A stretch of 64,000 bases of DNA from Trinickia terrae (GCF_005144415.1 NZ_SWJE01000020.1:1-64000), one strand, 5' to 3'; shown: positions 20,542 to 31,372, counted from the stretch's first letter. Numbers and translations are program-made. Notes: a model not told the origin generated them from the sequence alone.

Positions 20542-21801
20542 ATGGAAACGAGCCTCGACAAAGGCGCCCTCGCCGCCTCGGCCGCCGGCCAGGCCAACGG
20601 CGCGGCACAGCCCGCCGCCGCCAAAGTTCAGCGCACCGCCTATTCGGTGCTGAGCGCGATCAGCTTCGCCCACCTGCTGAACGACATGATCCAGTCGCTG
20701 ATTCTCGCGATCTACCCGATGCTGAAGGCGGAGTTCGCACTGACGTTCGGGCAGATCGGACTCATCACGCTGACTTACCAGATCACCGCGTCGCTGCTGC
20801 AGCCGCTCGTCGGCTTCTACACCGACAAGCGCCCGCAGCCCTATTCGCTGCCGATCGGCATGGGCTTCACGCTATCGGGGCTCGTGCTGATGTCGATCGC
20901 GCCGAACTTCGGCGTGCTGCTCGTCGCCGCGGCGCTCGTCGGCTGCGGCTCGTCGGTGTTCCATCCGGAGTCGTCGCGCGTCGCGCGCATGGCCTCGGGC
21001 GGACAGCACGGCCTCGCGCAGTCGCTGTTCCAGGTCGGCGGCAACGCCGGCTCGTCGCTCGGGCCGTTGCTCGCCGCGCTGATCGTGATCCCGCACGGAC
21101 AACGCAGCATCGCGTGGTTCTCGGTCGCCGCGCTCGTCGCGATCGTCGTGCTCTCGCAGATCGGCCGCTGGTACAAACGGCATCCCGCGACCAGGAAGGC
21201 GAAGAGCGCGCAGGCGTCCCACGCCACGCTGCCGCGCGGCCGCGTGATGTTCGCGATGAGCGTGCTGGTGCTGCTCGTGTTCTCGAAGTACTTCTATCTC
21301 GCGAGCATCAACAGCTACTTCACGTTCTATCTGATCGACAAGTTCCACCTGCCCGTGCAGGCCGCGCAGATCCATCTGTTCGTGTTCCTCGCAGCCGTCG
21401 CGGCGGGCACGATCATCGGCGGGCCGGTCGGCGACCGCATCGGCCGCAAGTACGTGATCTGGGTGTCGATCCTCGGCGTCGCGCCGTTCACGCTGCTCCT
21501 GCCGTACGCGAACCTGTTCTGGACCAGCGTGCTGACGGTCGTGATCGGCGTCGTGCTGGCCTCGGCGTTCTCCGCGATCCTGGTTTATGCGCAAGAACTC
21601 ATCCCCGGCAAGGTGGGGATGGTCGCGGGACTGTTCTTCGGTTTCGCGTTCGGCCTGGGCGGCGTCGGCGCGGCCGTGCTCGGCCAGCTCGCGGATGCGA
21701 CGAGCATCAACTTCGTCTACAAGGTCTGCTCGTTCCTGCCGTTGATCGGCATCCTGACGGTGTTCCTGCCCGACCTCGAAGGCAGGCGGGCGAAGCCTTG
21801 A
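20542..21801 (+). CDS. MFS exporter, fosmidomycin-resistance (Fsr) family
   Basis: 419 residues, 12 transmembrane helices. After a ~30-residue Ala/Gly-rich leader it reads AYSVLSAISFAHLLNDMIQSLILAIYPMLKAEF and then GCGSSVFHPESSRVARMASGGQHGLAQSLFQVGGNAGSSLGPLLAA, both hallmarks of the Fsr group. The MFS A-motif equivalent is GDRIGRK. The E. coli relative exports fosmidomycin; the natural substrate is unknown. The start at 20542 is the Met closest to the conserved region. A terminator follows at 21831. Confidence 0.92.
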   Translation: METSLDKGALAASAAGQANGAAQPAAAKVQRTAYSVLSAISFAHLLNDMIQSLILAIYPMLKAEFALTFGQIGLITLTYQITASLLQPLVGFYTDKRPQPYSLPIGMGFTLSGLVLMSIAPNFGVLLVAAALVGCGSSVFHPESSRVARMASGGQHGLAQSLFQVGGNAGSSLGPLLAALIVIPHGQRSIAWFSVAALVAIVVLSQIGRWYKRHPATRKAKSAQASHATLPRGRVMFAMSVLVLLVFSKYFYLASINSYFTFYLIDKFHLPVQAAQIHLFVFLAAVAAGTIIGGPVGDRIGRKYVIWVSILGVAPFTLLLPYANLFWTSVLTVVIGVVLASAFSAILVYAQELIPGKVGMVAGLFFGFAFGLGGVGAAVLGQLADATSINFVYKVCSFLPLIGILTVFLPDLEGRRAKP

Positions 21802-21830
21802 GCATAGGGATTCAAACCAGCCGTAGCCCC

Positions 21831-21864
21831 AAAGCGCCGCACACCGCGGCGCTTTTGCTTTTTT
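21831..21864 (+). terminator. Rho-independent terminator after the Fsr-type exporter
   Basis: A 10-bp perfect stem (AAAGCGCCGC 21831-21840 / GCGGCGCTTT 21846-21855), a 5-base loop, then TGCTTTTTT. It is 30 bases after the exporter stop. Confidence 0.9.
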
Positions 21865-22066
21865 GGGTTGCGCTTTCGGATCGCGCCGACCCAATCCGAA
21901 TAAGCCGATGCGAAACCTCGTACGCACAGCAGCACGGTCATGGTGAACCCGGGTTGTGAGACGCTCGCGACGGGCCCTATGCTGTACTGCGGCACGCTCC
22001 AATTCGCACGTGCCAGCCTGCGCCATCCATCGTCGCCGCCCATGCCACCGAAGGGGGATCGCCGTC

Positions 22067-23965
22067 ATGACCCGCTACCGCGATTTCCATCGCCGCTCGA
22101 TCGATGCGCCCGACGAATTCTGGCGCGCCGAAGCCACCCGCATCCATTGGGAGACGCCGTTCCAGACGGTGCTCGACCGCAGCAACCCGCCCTTCACGCG
22201 ATGGTTCGCCGGCGGCCGCACGAACCTGTGCCACAACGCGCTGGACAGGCATCTCGCGACGCGCGCGCAGCAGAACGCGCTAATCAGTGTCTCGACGGAG
22301 ACCGGCATCGAGCGCCGCTTCACCTATGCCGAGCTCTATGACGAAGTGAACCGCATGGCCGCGGTGATGCGCTCGCTTGGCGTCGCGCGCGGCGAGCGCG
22401 TGCTGATCTACCTGCCGATGATCCCCGAGGCCGTGTTCACCGTGCTCGCCTGCGCGCGGCTCGGCGCGATCCACTCGGTCGTGTTCGGCGGCTTTGCCGC
22501 GGCGAGCCTCGCCGCACGTATCGACGACGCGAAGCCCGCGCTTATCGTCACAGCCGACGCCGGCGCGCGCGGCGGCAAGGTGATCGACTACACGCCGCTC
22601 GTCGACGAAGCGCTCGCGCGCGCCTCGCACCAGACGGCGCGCGTGCTGCTGATCGACCGGCAGCTCGCGCCCGAACGCCTGAACGCGAGCTACCTGGTCG
22701 CCTACGAGCCGCTGCGCGAGCAGTACTTCAACGCCCACGTGCCGTGTGAATGGCTCGAATCGAACGAACCGTCCTATGTGCTCTACACCTCGGGCACGAC
22801 GGGGCGGCCCAAGGGCGTGCAGCGCGACGTCGGCGGCTATGCGGTCGCGCTCGCGGCGTCAATGGAGTACATCTTCCAGGCCCAGGCGGGCGACACGATG
22901 TTCACCGCATCGGACATCGGCTGGGTGGTCGGCCATAGCTACATCATCTATGCGCCGTTGATCGCCGGGCTCACGACCGTGCTGTACGAAGGCACGCCGG
23001 TTCGTCCGGACGGCGGCATCTGGTGGCGGCTCGTCGAGCAGTACGGGATCAACGTGATGTTCACCTCGCCGACCGCGCTGCGCGTGCTGAAGAAACAGGA
23101 CCCGGCCTTGATGAAGGCCGCCGATCTCTCGAGCCTGCGCGCGCTGTTCCTGGCCGGCGAGCCGCTCGACGAGCCCACCGCCGCGTGGATCCAGGACGCG
23201 CTCGGCAAGCCCGTCGTCGACAACTACTGGCAGACCGAGACGGGCTGGCCGATCATCGCGATCCAGCGCGGCATCGAGGCGCTGCCGCCGAAGCTCGGCT
23301 CGCCCGGCGTGCCCGTGTACGGCTATAACCTCGTGGTGCGCAACGAGGTGACCGGCGAGCCCTGCGCGCCCGGCGAGAAAGGCGTCGTCACGCTCGGCTA
23401 TCCGCTGCCGCCCGGCTGCATGGCGACGGTCTGGGGCGACGGCCGGCGCTTCGTCGATACCTACTGGTCGGAGATGGCGGGCGCCCAGGTCTACTCGACG
23501 TTCGACTGGGGTATCCAGGACGACGACGGCTACGTGTCGATCCTCGGCCGCACCGACGACGTCATCAACGTCGCGAGCCACCGCTTCGGCACGCGCGAGA
23601 TCGAGGAGGCGCTATCGAGCCATGCGGCCGTGGCGGAGGTGGCGGTCGTGGGTGTGACAGACGAGCAGAAAGGCCAGGTGCCGCTCGCGTTCGTCGTGCT
23701 GCGCGATGCGCAAGCGGCTGCCGCGCCCGACGATCGCAGGAAGCTCGAAGCGGCGTTGCTGGCGACGGTCGACCGGAACCTCGGCGCGATCGGCCGTCCC
23801 GCGCGCGTCCATTTCGTCGCGATGCTGCCGAAGACGCGCTCCGGCAAGCTCTTGCGCCGCGCGATCGCGGCGCTCGCCGAAGGACGCGATCCCGGGGATC
23901 TGCCGACGATCGAAGATCCGGCGGCGTTGCAGATGCTGCGCGCGGCGCTTGGCGAAACGGGCTGA
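22067..23965 (+). CDS. prpE: Propionate--CoA ligase (acetyl-CoA-synthetase family)
   Basis: 632 residues of the AMP-forming acyl-CoA synthetase family: the P-loop YTSGTTGRPKG, VVDNYWQTETGWPI, the hinge LGRTDDVINVASHRFGTREIEEAL, and the C-terminal catalytic lysine in KTRSGKLLRR. The short-chain-type N-terminus (FHRRSIDAPDEFW) and GGRTNLCHNALDRH favour PrpE over Acs. It activates propionate (probably also acetate) to the CoA ester. It is a lone gene: no prpBCD or methylcitrate genes are adjacent. The start is set by AAGGGGGA upstream. It is convergent with the nucleosidase gene. Confidence 0.88.
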   Translation: MTRYRDFHRRSIDAPDEFWRAEATRIHWETPFQTVLDRSNPPFTRWFAGGRTNLCHNALDRHLATRAQQNALISVSTETGIERRFTYAELYDEVNRMAAVMRSLGVARGERVLIYLPMIPEAVFTVLACARLGAIHSVVFGGFAAASLAARIDDAKPALIVTADAGARGGKVIDYTPLVDEALARASHQTARVLLIDRQLAPERLNASYLVAYEPLREQYFNAHVPCEWLESNEPSYVLYTSGTTGRPKGVQRDVGGYAVALAASMEYIFQAQAGDTMFTASDIGWVVGHSYIIYAPLIAGLTTVLYEGTPVRPDGGIWWRLVEQYGINVMFTSPTALRVLKKQDPALMKAADLSSLRALFLAGEPLDEPTAAWIQDALGKPVVDNYWQTETGWPIIAIQRGIEALPPKLGSPGVPVYGYNLVVRNEVTGEPCAPGEKGVVTLGYPLPPGCMATVWGDGRRFVDTYWSEMAGAQVYSTFDWGIQDDDGYVSILGRTDDVINVASHRFGTREIEEALSSHAAVAEVAVVGVTDEQKGQVPLAFVVLRDAQAAAAPDDRRKLEAALLATVDRNLGAIGRPARVHFVAMLPKTRSGKLLRRAIAALAEGRDPGDLPTIEDPAALQMLRAALGETG

Positions 23966-24009
23966 GACACCATCAAGCCATCGCGAGCGCCGGATCGCCG
24001 GAGCGCGGA

Positions 24010-24798
24010 TCAAGCGCGGGCACGCGCCGCGAAGAACCGCTTAAGGATGCCCGACGAATACGCGTGGGCGATATCGGTAAGAAACGACGTGAACGACGCG
24101 GTCGCGTGATCGTCGGCGGTATCGGAGAGGGTCCGCACGATCGCGCACGGCACGTCGTGCTCGTAGCAGACCTGCGCGATCGCCGCGCCTTCCATCTCGA
24201 CCGCCAGCGCCTCCGGCAGCGCGGCGCGCAACGCGCCGACCTCCTCCGAGCTCGACACGAAACGGTCGCCGCTGATCACGAGCCCGCGATGCACGCGCGC
24301 GCCGCTCAAACGGAACTGCTCGGCAAGCGCCGCGCCTTCGTCGGCAACGAAACGCTCGCAGGCGGCGGCCAGCTCGTCGGCGAGCGCGGCATCGGCGGCG
24401 AAGCGCGTGACGCCGAGCAGCGGCACCTCATAGCGCGGAAAGAGCGGCGACGCATCGAGATCGTGCTGCAGCAGCGCGTTCGCAACGACGATGTCGCCGA
24501 CGCGCATCTGGCTCCCCACCCCGCCCGCGACGCCGGTGAACACGATCGCCTCGACACCGAACACGTGAATCAGTGCACTGGCCGTCGCCGCGGCCGCCAC
24601 CTTGCCGACGCGCGCGAGCGTGACGACGCACGGCACGCCCCGCACGGTGCCGACGTGGTAGTCGCGCTGTCCGAGCGTGACCGTGCGCAAGCCGCCGTCG
24701 GCGCGCATCGCGTCGACGAGGTCGCCCAGTTCCTGCGGCAAGGCCGCGAGCACGCCGAGCGGCCGTTGCTGGTTGTTTTCCATCGTTTCCATGCTCAT
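24010..24798 (-). CDS. mtnN: 5'-methylthioadenosine/S-adenosylhomocysteine nucleosidase-type enzyme
   Basis: 262 residues of the PNP/UDP phosphorylase superfamily: GVLAALPQELGDLVDAM, FTGVAGGVGSQMRVGDIVVA, VEMEGAAIAQVCYEHDVPCAIVRTLSD, with the catalytic Asp in SDTADD. It hydrolyses MTA/SAH to adenine and the thioribosyl product, or a closely related nucleoside. The start MSMETMENN at 24798 overlaps the uvrD stop as ATGA, indicating coupling to uvrD. A variant substrate cannot be excluded without alignment. Confidence 0.85.
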   Translation of the reverse strand: MSMETMENNQQRPLGVLAALPQELGDLVDAMRADGGLRTVTLGQRDYHVGTVRGVPCVVTLARVGKVAAAATASALIHVFGVEAIVFTGVAGGVGSQMRVGDIVVANALLQHDLDASPLFPRYEVPLLGVTRFAADAALADELAAACERFVADEGAALAEQFRLSGARVHRGLVISGDRFVSSSEEVGALRAALPEALAVEMEGAAIAQVCYEHDVPCAIVRTLSDTADDHATASFTSFLTDIAHAYSSGILKRFFAARARA

Positions 24799-27161
24799 TC
24801 GACCGCCTGCAATTTGGCTACGGCCAGCGCGAGCCACTTCTCGCCGTGCCGCTTGAACTTGACCTGGGCGCGCGCATCGGCGCCGCTGCCTTCGAGCGCC
24901 GTGACCGTGCCTTCCCCGAACTTCGTGTGAAACACTGCCTGGCCGATCTTGAAACCCGTTTCGGCGGCACGCTGCGTGTTGGCGAACGCGGGCAGCGGCG
25001 CTTGCTCGACCGCCGCGCCGCCTGCATAACCGCCGGCCTGACGGTCAGGACGGGCGAACCAGTCGCGCCCCCAGCCCGCGTTATCCGATCTGCCGCCCCA
25101 GCGTGCGCCCGCTTCGACCTTGGGCGTGAGCCACTTGAGCGTTTCCTGCGGCAACTCATCGAAAAAGCGCGAGCGGATGTTGTAGCGCGTCTGCCCGTGC
25201 AGCAGCCGGCTCTGCGCGAACGACAGATAGAGCCGCTCCTTCGCCCGCGTGATCGCGACGTACATGAGCCGCCGCTCTTCCTCCAGGCCGTCCTGCTCGA
25301 GCGCGCTGTTCTCGTGCGGGAACAGCCCCTCTTCGAGACCCGTGATGAAGACCGCCGTGAACTCGAGGCCCTTGGCCGCGTGGACCGTCATCAGCTGCAC
25401 CGCGTCCTGGCCCGCCTGCGCCTGGTTGTCGCCCGCCTCGAGCGAGGCGTGCGAGAGGAAGCCGGCGAGCGGCGTCATCGTGTCGGGGTTCTGCGCAGGG
25501 CCGGCAATGCCCGCGGGATCGAGCACCACGGATGCCGCGTCGTCCGGCAAGGCGGCGATCTCGGGCGCCGACGTGGCGCCGGGCCGCAGCGGGATCGAGC
25601 GCGCCGGTGTGTCGAGCCCGTAGCCCTCCTCGCTGAGGAAGGCCGTCGCCGCGTTCACCAGTTCCTGCAGGTTTTCGAGCCGGTCCTGGCCTTCACGCTC
25701 GCCCTGGTAGAACTCCGCGAGACCGCTCGCGCGCACCACGTACTCGACCGTTTCCGGCAGGCTCATCTGCTGCGTCTCGGCGCGCATCTTCGCGATCAGG
25801 TTCGCGAAGCTGCCGAGGCTCGAACCGGCCTTGCCGGTCACATAGGGAATCGCCGCAGCCATCGAGCAGTTGTAGAGGCGCGCCGAATCCGCGAGCTGCT
25901 CGAGCGAGCGCGCGCCGATGCCGCGCGCCGGGAAGTTGACGACGCGCGCGAAGGCGGTGTCGTCGTTGGGGTTATCGATGAGGCGCAGATAGGCGAGCGC
26001 GTGCTTGACTTCCTGCCGCTCGAAAAAGCGCAGGCCGCCATACACGCGGTAGGCGATGCCCGCGTTGACGAGCGTGTGCTCGATCGTGCGCGACTGCGCA
26101 TTGCTGCGATAGAGCACGGCGACCTCGCCGCGCGCGAGCCCCGTGCTGATGAGCGCCTTGATCTCCTCGACGATCCAGCCCGCTTCCTGCGAATCGGTGG
26201 CCGCCTCATAGACGCGAACCGGCTCGCCGTGGCCCGCGTCGGTGCGCAGGTTCTTGCCCAGGCGCCGCGAGTTGTTGGCGATCAGCTGGTTGGCCGCGTC
26301 GAGAATATGGCCATGCGAGCGGTAGTTCTGCTCGAGCTTGATCAGGTGCCGCACCTTGAACTCATGCTCGAAGTCGCGCATGTTGCCGACGTTCGCGCCG
26401 CGGAACGCGTAGATCGACTGGTCGTCGTCGCCGACCGCGAAGATCGCGTTCGATTCACCGGCGAGCAGCTTGAGCCACGCGTACTGGAGCTTGTTGGTGT
26501 CCTGGAACTCGTCGACGAGGATGTGCTTGAAGCGCGCCTGATAGTGCGCACGCAGCGGCGGGTTGTGCGCGAGCAGCTCGTAGCAGCGCAAGAGCAGCTC
26601 CGGAAAATCGACGACGCCCTCGCGCTGGCACTGCTGCTCATAGGCCTGATAGAGCTCGACGAACTTGAGGTTGAAGCTGTCGGTCGCGTCGACGTGCTGC
26701 GGCCGCAGCCCCTGCTCCTTCGCGTTGTTGATGAAGTACTGAAGGTTCTTCGGCGGATATTTCTCGTCGTCGACGTTCAGGCCCTTCATCAGGCGCTTGA
26801 TCGCGGAGAGCTGGTCCGCGGTATCGAGGATCTGGAACGTCGCGGGCAGCCCGGCGTCGCGGTGATGCGCGCGCAGCATGCGGTTGCACAGGCCGTGGAA
26901 GGTGCCGATCCACATGCCGCGCGTATCGATGGGCAGCAACGCGGAGAGCCGCCCCATCATCTCGCGCGCGGCCTTGTTCGTGAAGGTGACGGCGAGCACG
27001 GTGGCGGGCGACGCGAGCCCATGCTGGATCAGCCACGCGATGCGGGTGATGAGCACGCGCGTCTTGCCGCTGCCGGCCCCGGCCAGGATCAGCGCGGGCT
27101 CGTTCGGCAACGTGACGGCAGCGTGTTGTTCGGGATTCAGGTTCGCAAGCAGTTCGGGCAT
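24795..27161 (-). CDS. uvrD: ATP-dependent DNA helicase UvrD
   Basis: A 788-residue superfamily-1A 3'-5' helicase. Motif I ILAGAGSGKTRVL (residues ~26-38), motif II/III VDEFQDTNKLQYAWLKLL and VGDDDQSIYAFRGA, motif IV-V LEQNYRSHGHIL and VHAAKGLEF, motif VI YVAITRAKERLYL are all present. It acts in nucleotide-excision and mismatch repair and in removing proteins from DNA. The C-terminal Tudor-like segment FKIGQAVFHTKFGEGTVTALEG is the usual UvrD/PcrA tail that binds RNA polymerase or repair partners. It is divergent from valS and followed by the overlapping mtnN. Confidence 0.96.
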   Translation of the reverse strand: MPELLANLNPEQHAAVTLPNEPALILAGAGSGKTRVLITRIAWLIQHGLASPATVLAVTFTNKAAREMMGRLSALLPIDTRGMWIGTFHGLCNRMLRAHHRDAGLPATFQILDTADQLSAIKRLMKGLNVDDEKYPPKNLQYFINNAKEQGLRPQHVDATDSFNLKFVELYQAYEQQCQREGVVDFPELLLRCYELLAHNPPLRAHYQARFKHILVDEFQDTNKLQYAWLKLLAGESNAIFAVGDDDQSIYAFRGANVGNMRDFEHEFKVRHLIKLEQNYRSHGHILDAANQLIANNSRRLGKNLRTDAGHGEPVRVYEAATDSQEAGWIVEEIKALISTGLARGEVAVLYRSNAQSRTIEHTLVNAGIAYRVYGGLRFFERQEVKHALAYLRLIDNPNDDTAFARVVNFPARGIGARSLEQLADSARLYNCSMAAAIPYVTGKAGSSLGSFANLIAKMRAETQQMSLPETVEYVVRASGLAEFYQGEREGQDRLENLQELVNAATAFLSEEGYGLDTPARSIPLRPGATSAPEIAALPDDAASVVLDPAGIAGPAQNPDTMTPLAGFLSHASLEAGDNQAQAGQDAVQLMTVHAAKGLEFTAVFITGLEEGLFPHENSALEQDGLEEERRLMYVAITRAKERLYLSFAQSRLLHGQTRYNIRSRFFDELPQETLKWLTPKVEAGARWGGRSDNAGWGRDWFARPDRQAGGYAGGAAVEQAPLPAFANTQRAAETGFKIGQAVFHTKFGEGTVTALEGSGADARAQVKFKRHGEKWLALAVAKLQAVE

Positions 27162-27250
27162 GGGAGAGCGGGAATGGAAAAGCGTGGCGGCCGGGACGGC
27201 GCGGGCGGCGTGGCCTGCGCGCGCATGTCGGCAATGACAGCGAGCCGGAC

Positions 27251-27256
27251 ATTATA
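27251..27256 (-). promoter_or_regulatory. Candidate -10 element for uvrD
   Basis: The minus strand reads TTATAATG here, an exact TATAAT 90 bases before the uvrD start. No convincing -35 is visible. The position in the divergent uvrD/valS gap supports it. Confidence 0.45.
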
Positions 27257-27361
27257 AGTCGCGAGCAGCGGACGTACCGGCGCGATGCAAGAGCAAATCC
27301 GGCTTGCGCCCGGACGGGCGCCGCCCAGGCCCCGAGCAGCCCTCCTCCTCCACCGACCCTT

Positions 27362-27367
27362 TATAAT
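27362..27367 (+). promoter_or_regulatory. Candidate -10 element for valS
   Basis: TTTATAAT, an exact TATAAT 49 bases before the valS ATG; no clear -35. No T-box-like leader is visible in the short 5' region. Confidence 0.5.
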
Positions 27368-27416
27368 CGAACGTTTCGAAGCATTCCTCCACGCATTTCT
27401 CGGCAGATTCCCCACC

Positions 27417-30293
27417 ATGAGCGACACCACGCTTGCAAAGAGTTTCGAACCCCAGACCATCGAGGCCCAGTGGGGCCCGGAATGGGAAAAGCGCGGCTAC
27501 GCGGCGCCAGCGTTCGCGCCCGAAGCCAAGGATTTCTCGATCCAGCTGCCGCCGCCGAACGTCACGGGTACGCTGCACATGGGCCACGCGTTCAACCAGA
27601 CGATCATGGACGGCTTGACGCGCTATCACCGCATGCTCGGCGAGAACACGATGTGGCTGCCCGGCACGGACCACGCGGGCATCGCGACGCAGATCGTCGT
27701 CGAGCGCCAGCTCGATGCGCAAGGCGTGTCGCGCCATGACCTCGGCCGCGAGAAGTTCGTCGAGCGCGTGTGGGAATGGAAGCAGCAGTCGGGCTCGACC
27801 ATCACGCGCCAGGTGCGGCGCCTGGGCGCGTCGATCGACTGGTCGCGCGAATACTTCACGATGGACGACAAGATGTCGGCGGTCGTGTCGGAAGTCTTCG
27901 TGCGGCTCTATGAGCAAGGCCTCATCTACCGCGGCAAGCGGCTCGTGAACTGGGACCCGGTGCTGATGACCGCCGTGTCCGATCTCGAAGTCGCGAGCGA
28001 AGAGGAAAACGGCTACCTGTGGCACATCCACTATCCGCTGTCCGACGGCAGCGGCCAGCTGACCGTCGCGACGACGCGCCCCGAGACGATGCTCGGCGAC
28101 GTCGCCGTGATGGTCCACCCGGAAGACGAGCGCTACGCGCGCCTGATCGGCAAGACCGTGAAGCTGCCGCTCACGGACCGCGAAATCCCGATCATCGCCG
28201 ACGACTACGTCGACCGCGAATTCGGCACCGGCGTAGTGAAAGTAACGCCCGCGCACGACTTCAACGACTATCAGGTCGGCCAGCGCCACAAGCTGCCGCA
28301 GATCGAGATCCTCACGCTCGAAGCGAAGATCAACGGCAACGCGCCCGAAAAGTACCGCGGCCTCGACCGCTTCGAAGCGCGCAAGCAGGTCGTGGCCGAC
28401 CTCGAGGCGCTGGGCCTGCTCGAATCGGTGAAGCCGCACAAGCTGATGGTGCCGCGCGGCGACCGCACGAACGTCGTGCTCGAGCCGATGCTGACTGATC
28501 AGTGGTTCGTCGCGATGAGCAGGCCGGCGCCTGATGCCACATTCGGCACATTCAATCCGGGCAAGTCGATCGCGGAAACCGCGCTGAACGTCGTACGCGA
28601 CGGCCGGATCAAGTTCGTCCCCGAGAACTGGACGACCACCTACTACCAGTGGCTCGAAAACATCCAGGACTGGTGTATCTCGCGGCAACTCTGGTGGGGC
28701 CACCAGATTCCGGCGTGGTACGGCGAGAACGGCGAAGTGTTCGTCGCCAAGAGCGAAGCCGACGCGCGCGCGCAGGCCGGAGCGAAGGGCTACACCGGTG
28801 CGCTCAAGCGCGACGAAGACGTGCTCGACACCTGGTTCTCGTCGGCGCTCGTGCCGTTCTCGTCGCTCGGCTGGCCGAACGAGACGAAGGAATTGCAGCA
28901 CTTCCTGCCGTCCTCGGTGCTCGTCACGGGCTTCGACATCATCTTCTTCTGGGTCGCGCGCATGGTCATGATGACGACCCATTTCACGGGCAAGGTGCCG
29001 TTCCACACGGTCTACGTCCACGGCCTCGTGCGCGACGCCGAAGGCCAGAAGATGAGCAAGAGCAAGGGCAACACGCTCGACCCGATCGACATCGTCGACG
29101 GCATCGATCTCGAATCGCTCGTCGCGAAGCGCACCTCGGGCCTCATGAACCCGAAGCAGGCCGCGACGATCGAGAAGAAGACGCGCAAGGAGTTCCCGTC
29201 CGGCATCGCGGCGTTCGGCACCGATGCGCTGCGCTTCACGATGGCGTCGATGGCCACGCTCGGCCGCAACGTCAACTTCGACCTCGCGCGCTGCGAGGGC
29301 TATCGCAACTTCTGCAACAAGCTCTGGAACGCGACGCGCTTCGTGCTCATGAACTGCGAAGGCCACGAGTGCGGCTTCGACAAGCCCGAGCTCTGCGGCG
29401 CGGGCGACTGCGGCCCCGGCGGCTACCTCGACTTCTCGCAGGCCGACCGCTGGATCGTGTCGCTCCTGCAGCGCGTGGAATCCGAAGTCGAAAAAGGCTT
29501 CGCCGACTATCGCTTCGACAACGTCGCGAACGCGATCTACAAATTCGTATGGGACGAGTACTGCGACTGGTACCTCGAACTCGCCAAGGTGCAGATCCAG
29601 AACGGCACGCCCGCGCAGCAGCGCGCGACGCGCCGCACGCTGCTGCGCGTGCTGGAGACCGTGCTGCGCCTCGCGCACCCGGTCATCCCGTTCATCACGG
29701 AAGCACTCTGGCAAAAGGTCGCGCCGCTCGCGAAGCGCTACCCCGAGGGTGCGGCCGAAGGCGCCGCATCGATCATGGTGCAGCGCTACCCCCTCGCCGA
29801 TCCGAAAAAGATCGACGAAAGCGCCGAACGCTGGGCGGCCGATCTCAAGGCGGTCATCGACGCCTGCCGCAACCTGCGCGGCGAAATGAACCTGTCGCCG
29901 GCGACGAAGGTGCCGCTCCTGGCAACGGGCAACGCGGAACAACTGCACTCGTTCGCCCCGTATGCGCAAGCGCTTGCACGGCTCTCCGAGGTCAAGATCA
30001 TCGCCGATGAAGCGGCGCTCGACGCCGAAGCGCACGGCGCGCCGATCGCGATCGTAGGCGGCAACAAGCTGGTGCTGAAGGTCGAGATCGACGTCGCGGC
30101 GGAACGCGAACGCCTTGGCAAGGAAATTGCTCGCCTGGATGCGGAGATCGTGAAGTGCAATGCCAAGCTCGGCAACGAAGCCTTCGTCGCCAAAGCCCCG
30201 GCCGCGGTTGTGGAACAGGAGCAGAAAAGGCTGGCAGAATATCGCGATACGATCGCCAAGCTGAGCGCACAGCTCGCGCGGCTGCCCGCGTGA
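27417..30293 (+). CDS. valS: Valyl-tRNA synthetase
   Basis: A 958-residue class-Ia synthetase. The HIGH motif is in [18 protein letters not shown] (near residue 45), the KMSKS motif is [14 protein letters not shown], and the C-terminal coiled coil ([23 protein letters not shown]...) is the ValRS-specific tRNA-binding arm. The CP1 editing domain is present ([22 protein letters not shown]). The start at 27417 gives [12 protein letters not shown]; the frame is open upstream but without similarity. galU follows 51 bases later. Confidence 0.97.
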   Translation: MSDTTLAKSFEPQTIEAQWGPEWEKRGYAAPAFAPEAKDFSIQLPPPNVTGTLHMGHAFNQTIMDGLTRYHRMLGENTMWLPGTDHAGIATQIVVERQLDAQGVSRHDLGREKFVERVWEWKQQSGSTITRQVRRLGASIDWSREYFTMDDKMSAVVSEVFVRLYEQGLIYRGKRLVNWDPVLMTAVSDLEVASEEENGYLWHIHYPLSDGSGQLTVATTRPETMLGDVAVMVHPEDERYARLIGKTVKLPLTDREIPIIADDYVDREFGTGVVKVTPAHDFNDYQVGQRHKLPQIEILTLEAKINGNAPEKYRGLDRFEARKQVVADLEALGLLESVKPHKLMVPRGDRTNVVLEPMLTDQWFVAMSRPAPDATFGTFNPGKSIAETALNVVRDGRIKFVPENWTTTYYQWLENIQDWCISRQLWWGHQIPAWYGENGEVFVAKSEADARAQAGAKGYTGALKRDEDVLDTWFSSALVPFSSLGWPNETKELQHFLPSSVLVTGFDIIFFWVARMVMMTTHFTGKVPFHTVYVHGLVRDAEGQKMSKSKGNTLDPIDIVDGIDLESLVAKRTSGLMNPKQAATIEKKTRKEFPSGIAAFGTDALRFTMASMATLGRNVNFDLARCEGYRNFCNKLWNATRFVLMNCEGHECGFDKPELCGAGDCGPGGYLDFSQADRWIVSLLQRVESEVEKGFADYRFDNVANAIYKFVWDEYCDWYLELAKVQIQNGTPAQQRATRRTLLRVLETVLRLAHPVIPFITEALWQKVAPLAKRYPEGAAEGAASIMVQRYPLADPKKIDESAERWAADLKAVIDACRNLRGEMNLSPATKVPLLATGNAEQLHSFAPYAQALARLSEVKIIADEAALDAEAHGAPIAIVGGNKLVLKVEIDVAAERERLGKEIARLDAEIVKCNAKLGNEAFVAKAPAAVVEQEQKRLAEYRDTIAKLSAQLARLPA

Positions 30294-30344
30294 TCCTTAC
30301 CGTCCATCGGCAAAATTTTCTGAGCAATTAGAGACGCAGATCCC

Positions 30345-31226
30345 ATGCTAAAAGTCACCAAAGCAGTCTTTCCGGTCGCGGGTCTCGGTACCCGCTTCCT
30401 CCCTGCGACCAAGGCGAGCCCGAAGGAAATGCTGCCCGTCGTCGACAAGCCGCTGATCCAGTACGCCGTGGAAGAGGCGATGGCCGCCGGCATCACCGAG
30501 ATGATCTTCGTCACGGGCCGCAGCAAGCGCGCCATCGAGGACCACTTCGATAAGTCGTATGAAATCGAAGCCGAGCTCGAAGCGCGCGGCAAGGACAAGC
30601 TGCTCGAGCTCGTGCGCAGCATCAAGCCGAGCCATGTCGACTGCTTCTACGTGCGCCAGCCGGAAGCGCTCGGCCTCGGCCACGCGGTGCTGTGCGCCGA
30701 GAAGCTCGTCGCCGACAACCCGTTCGCCGTGATCCTCGCGGACGACCTGCTCTACGGCGAGCCGCCCGTCATGCAGCAGATGATCGAGGTGTTCGACCAT
30801 TATCACAGCTCGGTGATCGGCGTCGAAGAGATCCCGCCGTCGGACACGAAGTCGTACGGCATCGTCGACGGCAAGGAATGGGAAGACGCGATCATCAAGA
30901 TGTCGGGCATCGTCGAGAAGCCGGCGCCGGAAGTCGCGCCGTCGAACCTCGGCGTGGTCGGCCGCTATGTGCTCAAGCCGCGCATCTTCGATCACCTGCG
31001 CGCACTGAAGCCGGGCGCGGGCGGCGAGCTGCAGCTGACCGACGCCATTCAGTCGCTGCTCGCCGACGAGCAGGTGCTGGCGTACAAGTACCACGGCACG
31101 CGCTTCGACTGCGGCAGCAAGCTCGGCTACTTGAAGGCGACGGTCGAGTTCGCGCTGCGCCACCCCGAAGTCGCCGCCGACTTCGAGCACTACCTGCGCA
31201 CGCGCCAGCCGACGATGGACAGCTAA
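30345..31226 (+). CDS. galU: UTP--glucose-1-phosphate uridylyltransferase
   Basis: A 293-residue nucleotidyltransferase making UDP-glucose for polysaccharide, LPS and trehalose synthesis. Diagnostic blocks: [38 protein letters not shown] (residues 7-44), [34 protein letters not shown], and [18 protein letters not shown] near the end. Length and N-terminus ([13 protein letters not shown]) match the GalU family. It follows valS on the same strand with a short gap, so read-through from valS is possible. Confidence 0.97.
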   Translation: MLKVTKAVFPVAGLGTRFLPATKASPKEMLPVVDKPLIQYAVEEAMAAGITEMIFVTGRSKRAIEDHFDKSYEIEAELEARGKDKLLELVRSIKPSHVDCFYVRQPEALGLGHAVLCAEKLVADNPFAVILADDLLYGEPPVMQQMIEVFDHYHSSVIGVEEIPPSDTKSYGIVDGKEWEDAIIKMSGIVEKPAPEVAPSNLGVVGRYVLKPRIFDHLRALKPGAGGELQLTDAIQSLLADEQVLAYKYHGTRFDCGSKLGYLKATVEFALRHPEVAADFEHYLRTRQPTMDS

Positions 31227-31263
31227 GACGCCGTCCCGCCGGCCGCCGTCAGCCAATACCCGA

Positions 31264-31315
31264 CGAAAAAAACCGCCTGCGTGTCCGCTCGTTTTCAGCG
31301 GCACGACAGGCGGGA
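31264..31315 (-). terminator. Rho-independent terminator of the outer-membrane barrel gene
   Basis: Arms CCGCCTG (31273-31279) and CAGGCGG (31307-31313) with inner pairing CCGCT/AGCGG. Read on the minus strand the hairpin is followed by seven T residues. It lies 60 bases past the barrel gene stop and just after the galU end on the other strand. Confidence 0.8.
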
Positions 31316-31372
31316 GAATGAACTACAGGGTAATTCGAAGCGGCAGAGCCTCTGCCGCCCTAAAGGCTTCGC

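Noticed and set aside
23987-24006. Hairpin GCGCCGG/CCGG-A-GCGC between prpE and mtnN as a terminator.
   Set aside because: No T-tract on either strand and an unpaired base in the stem; not strong enough to list as a terminator.
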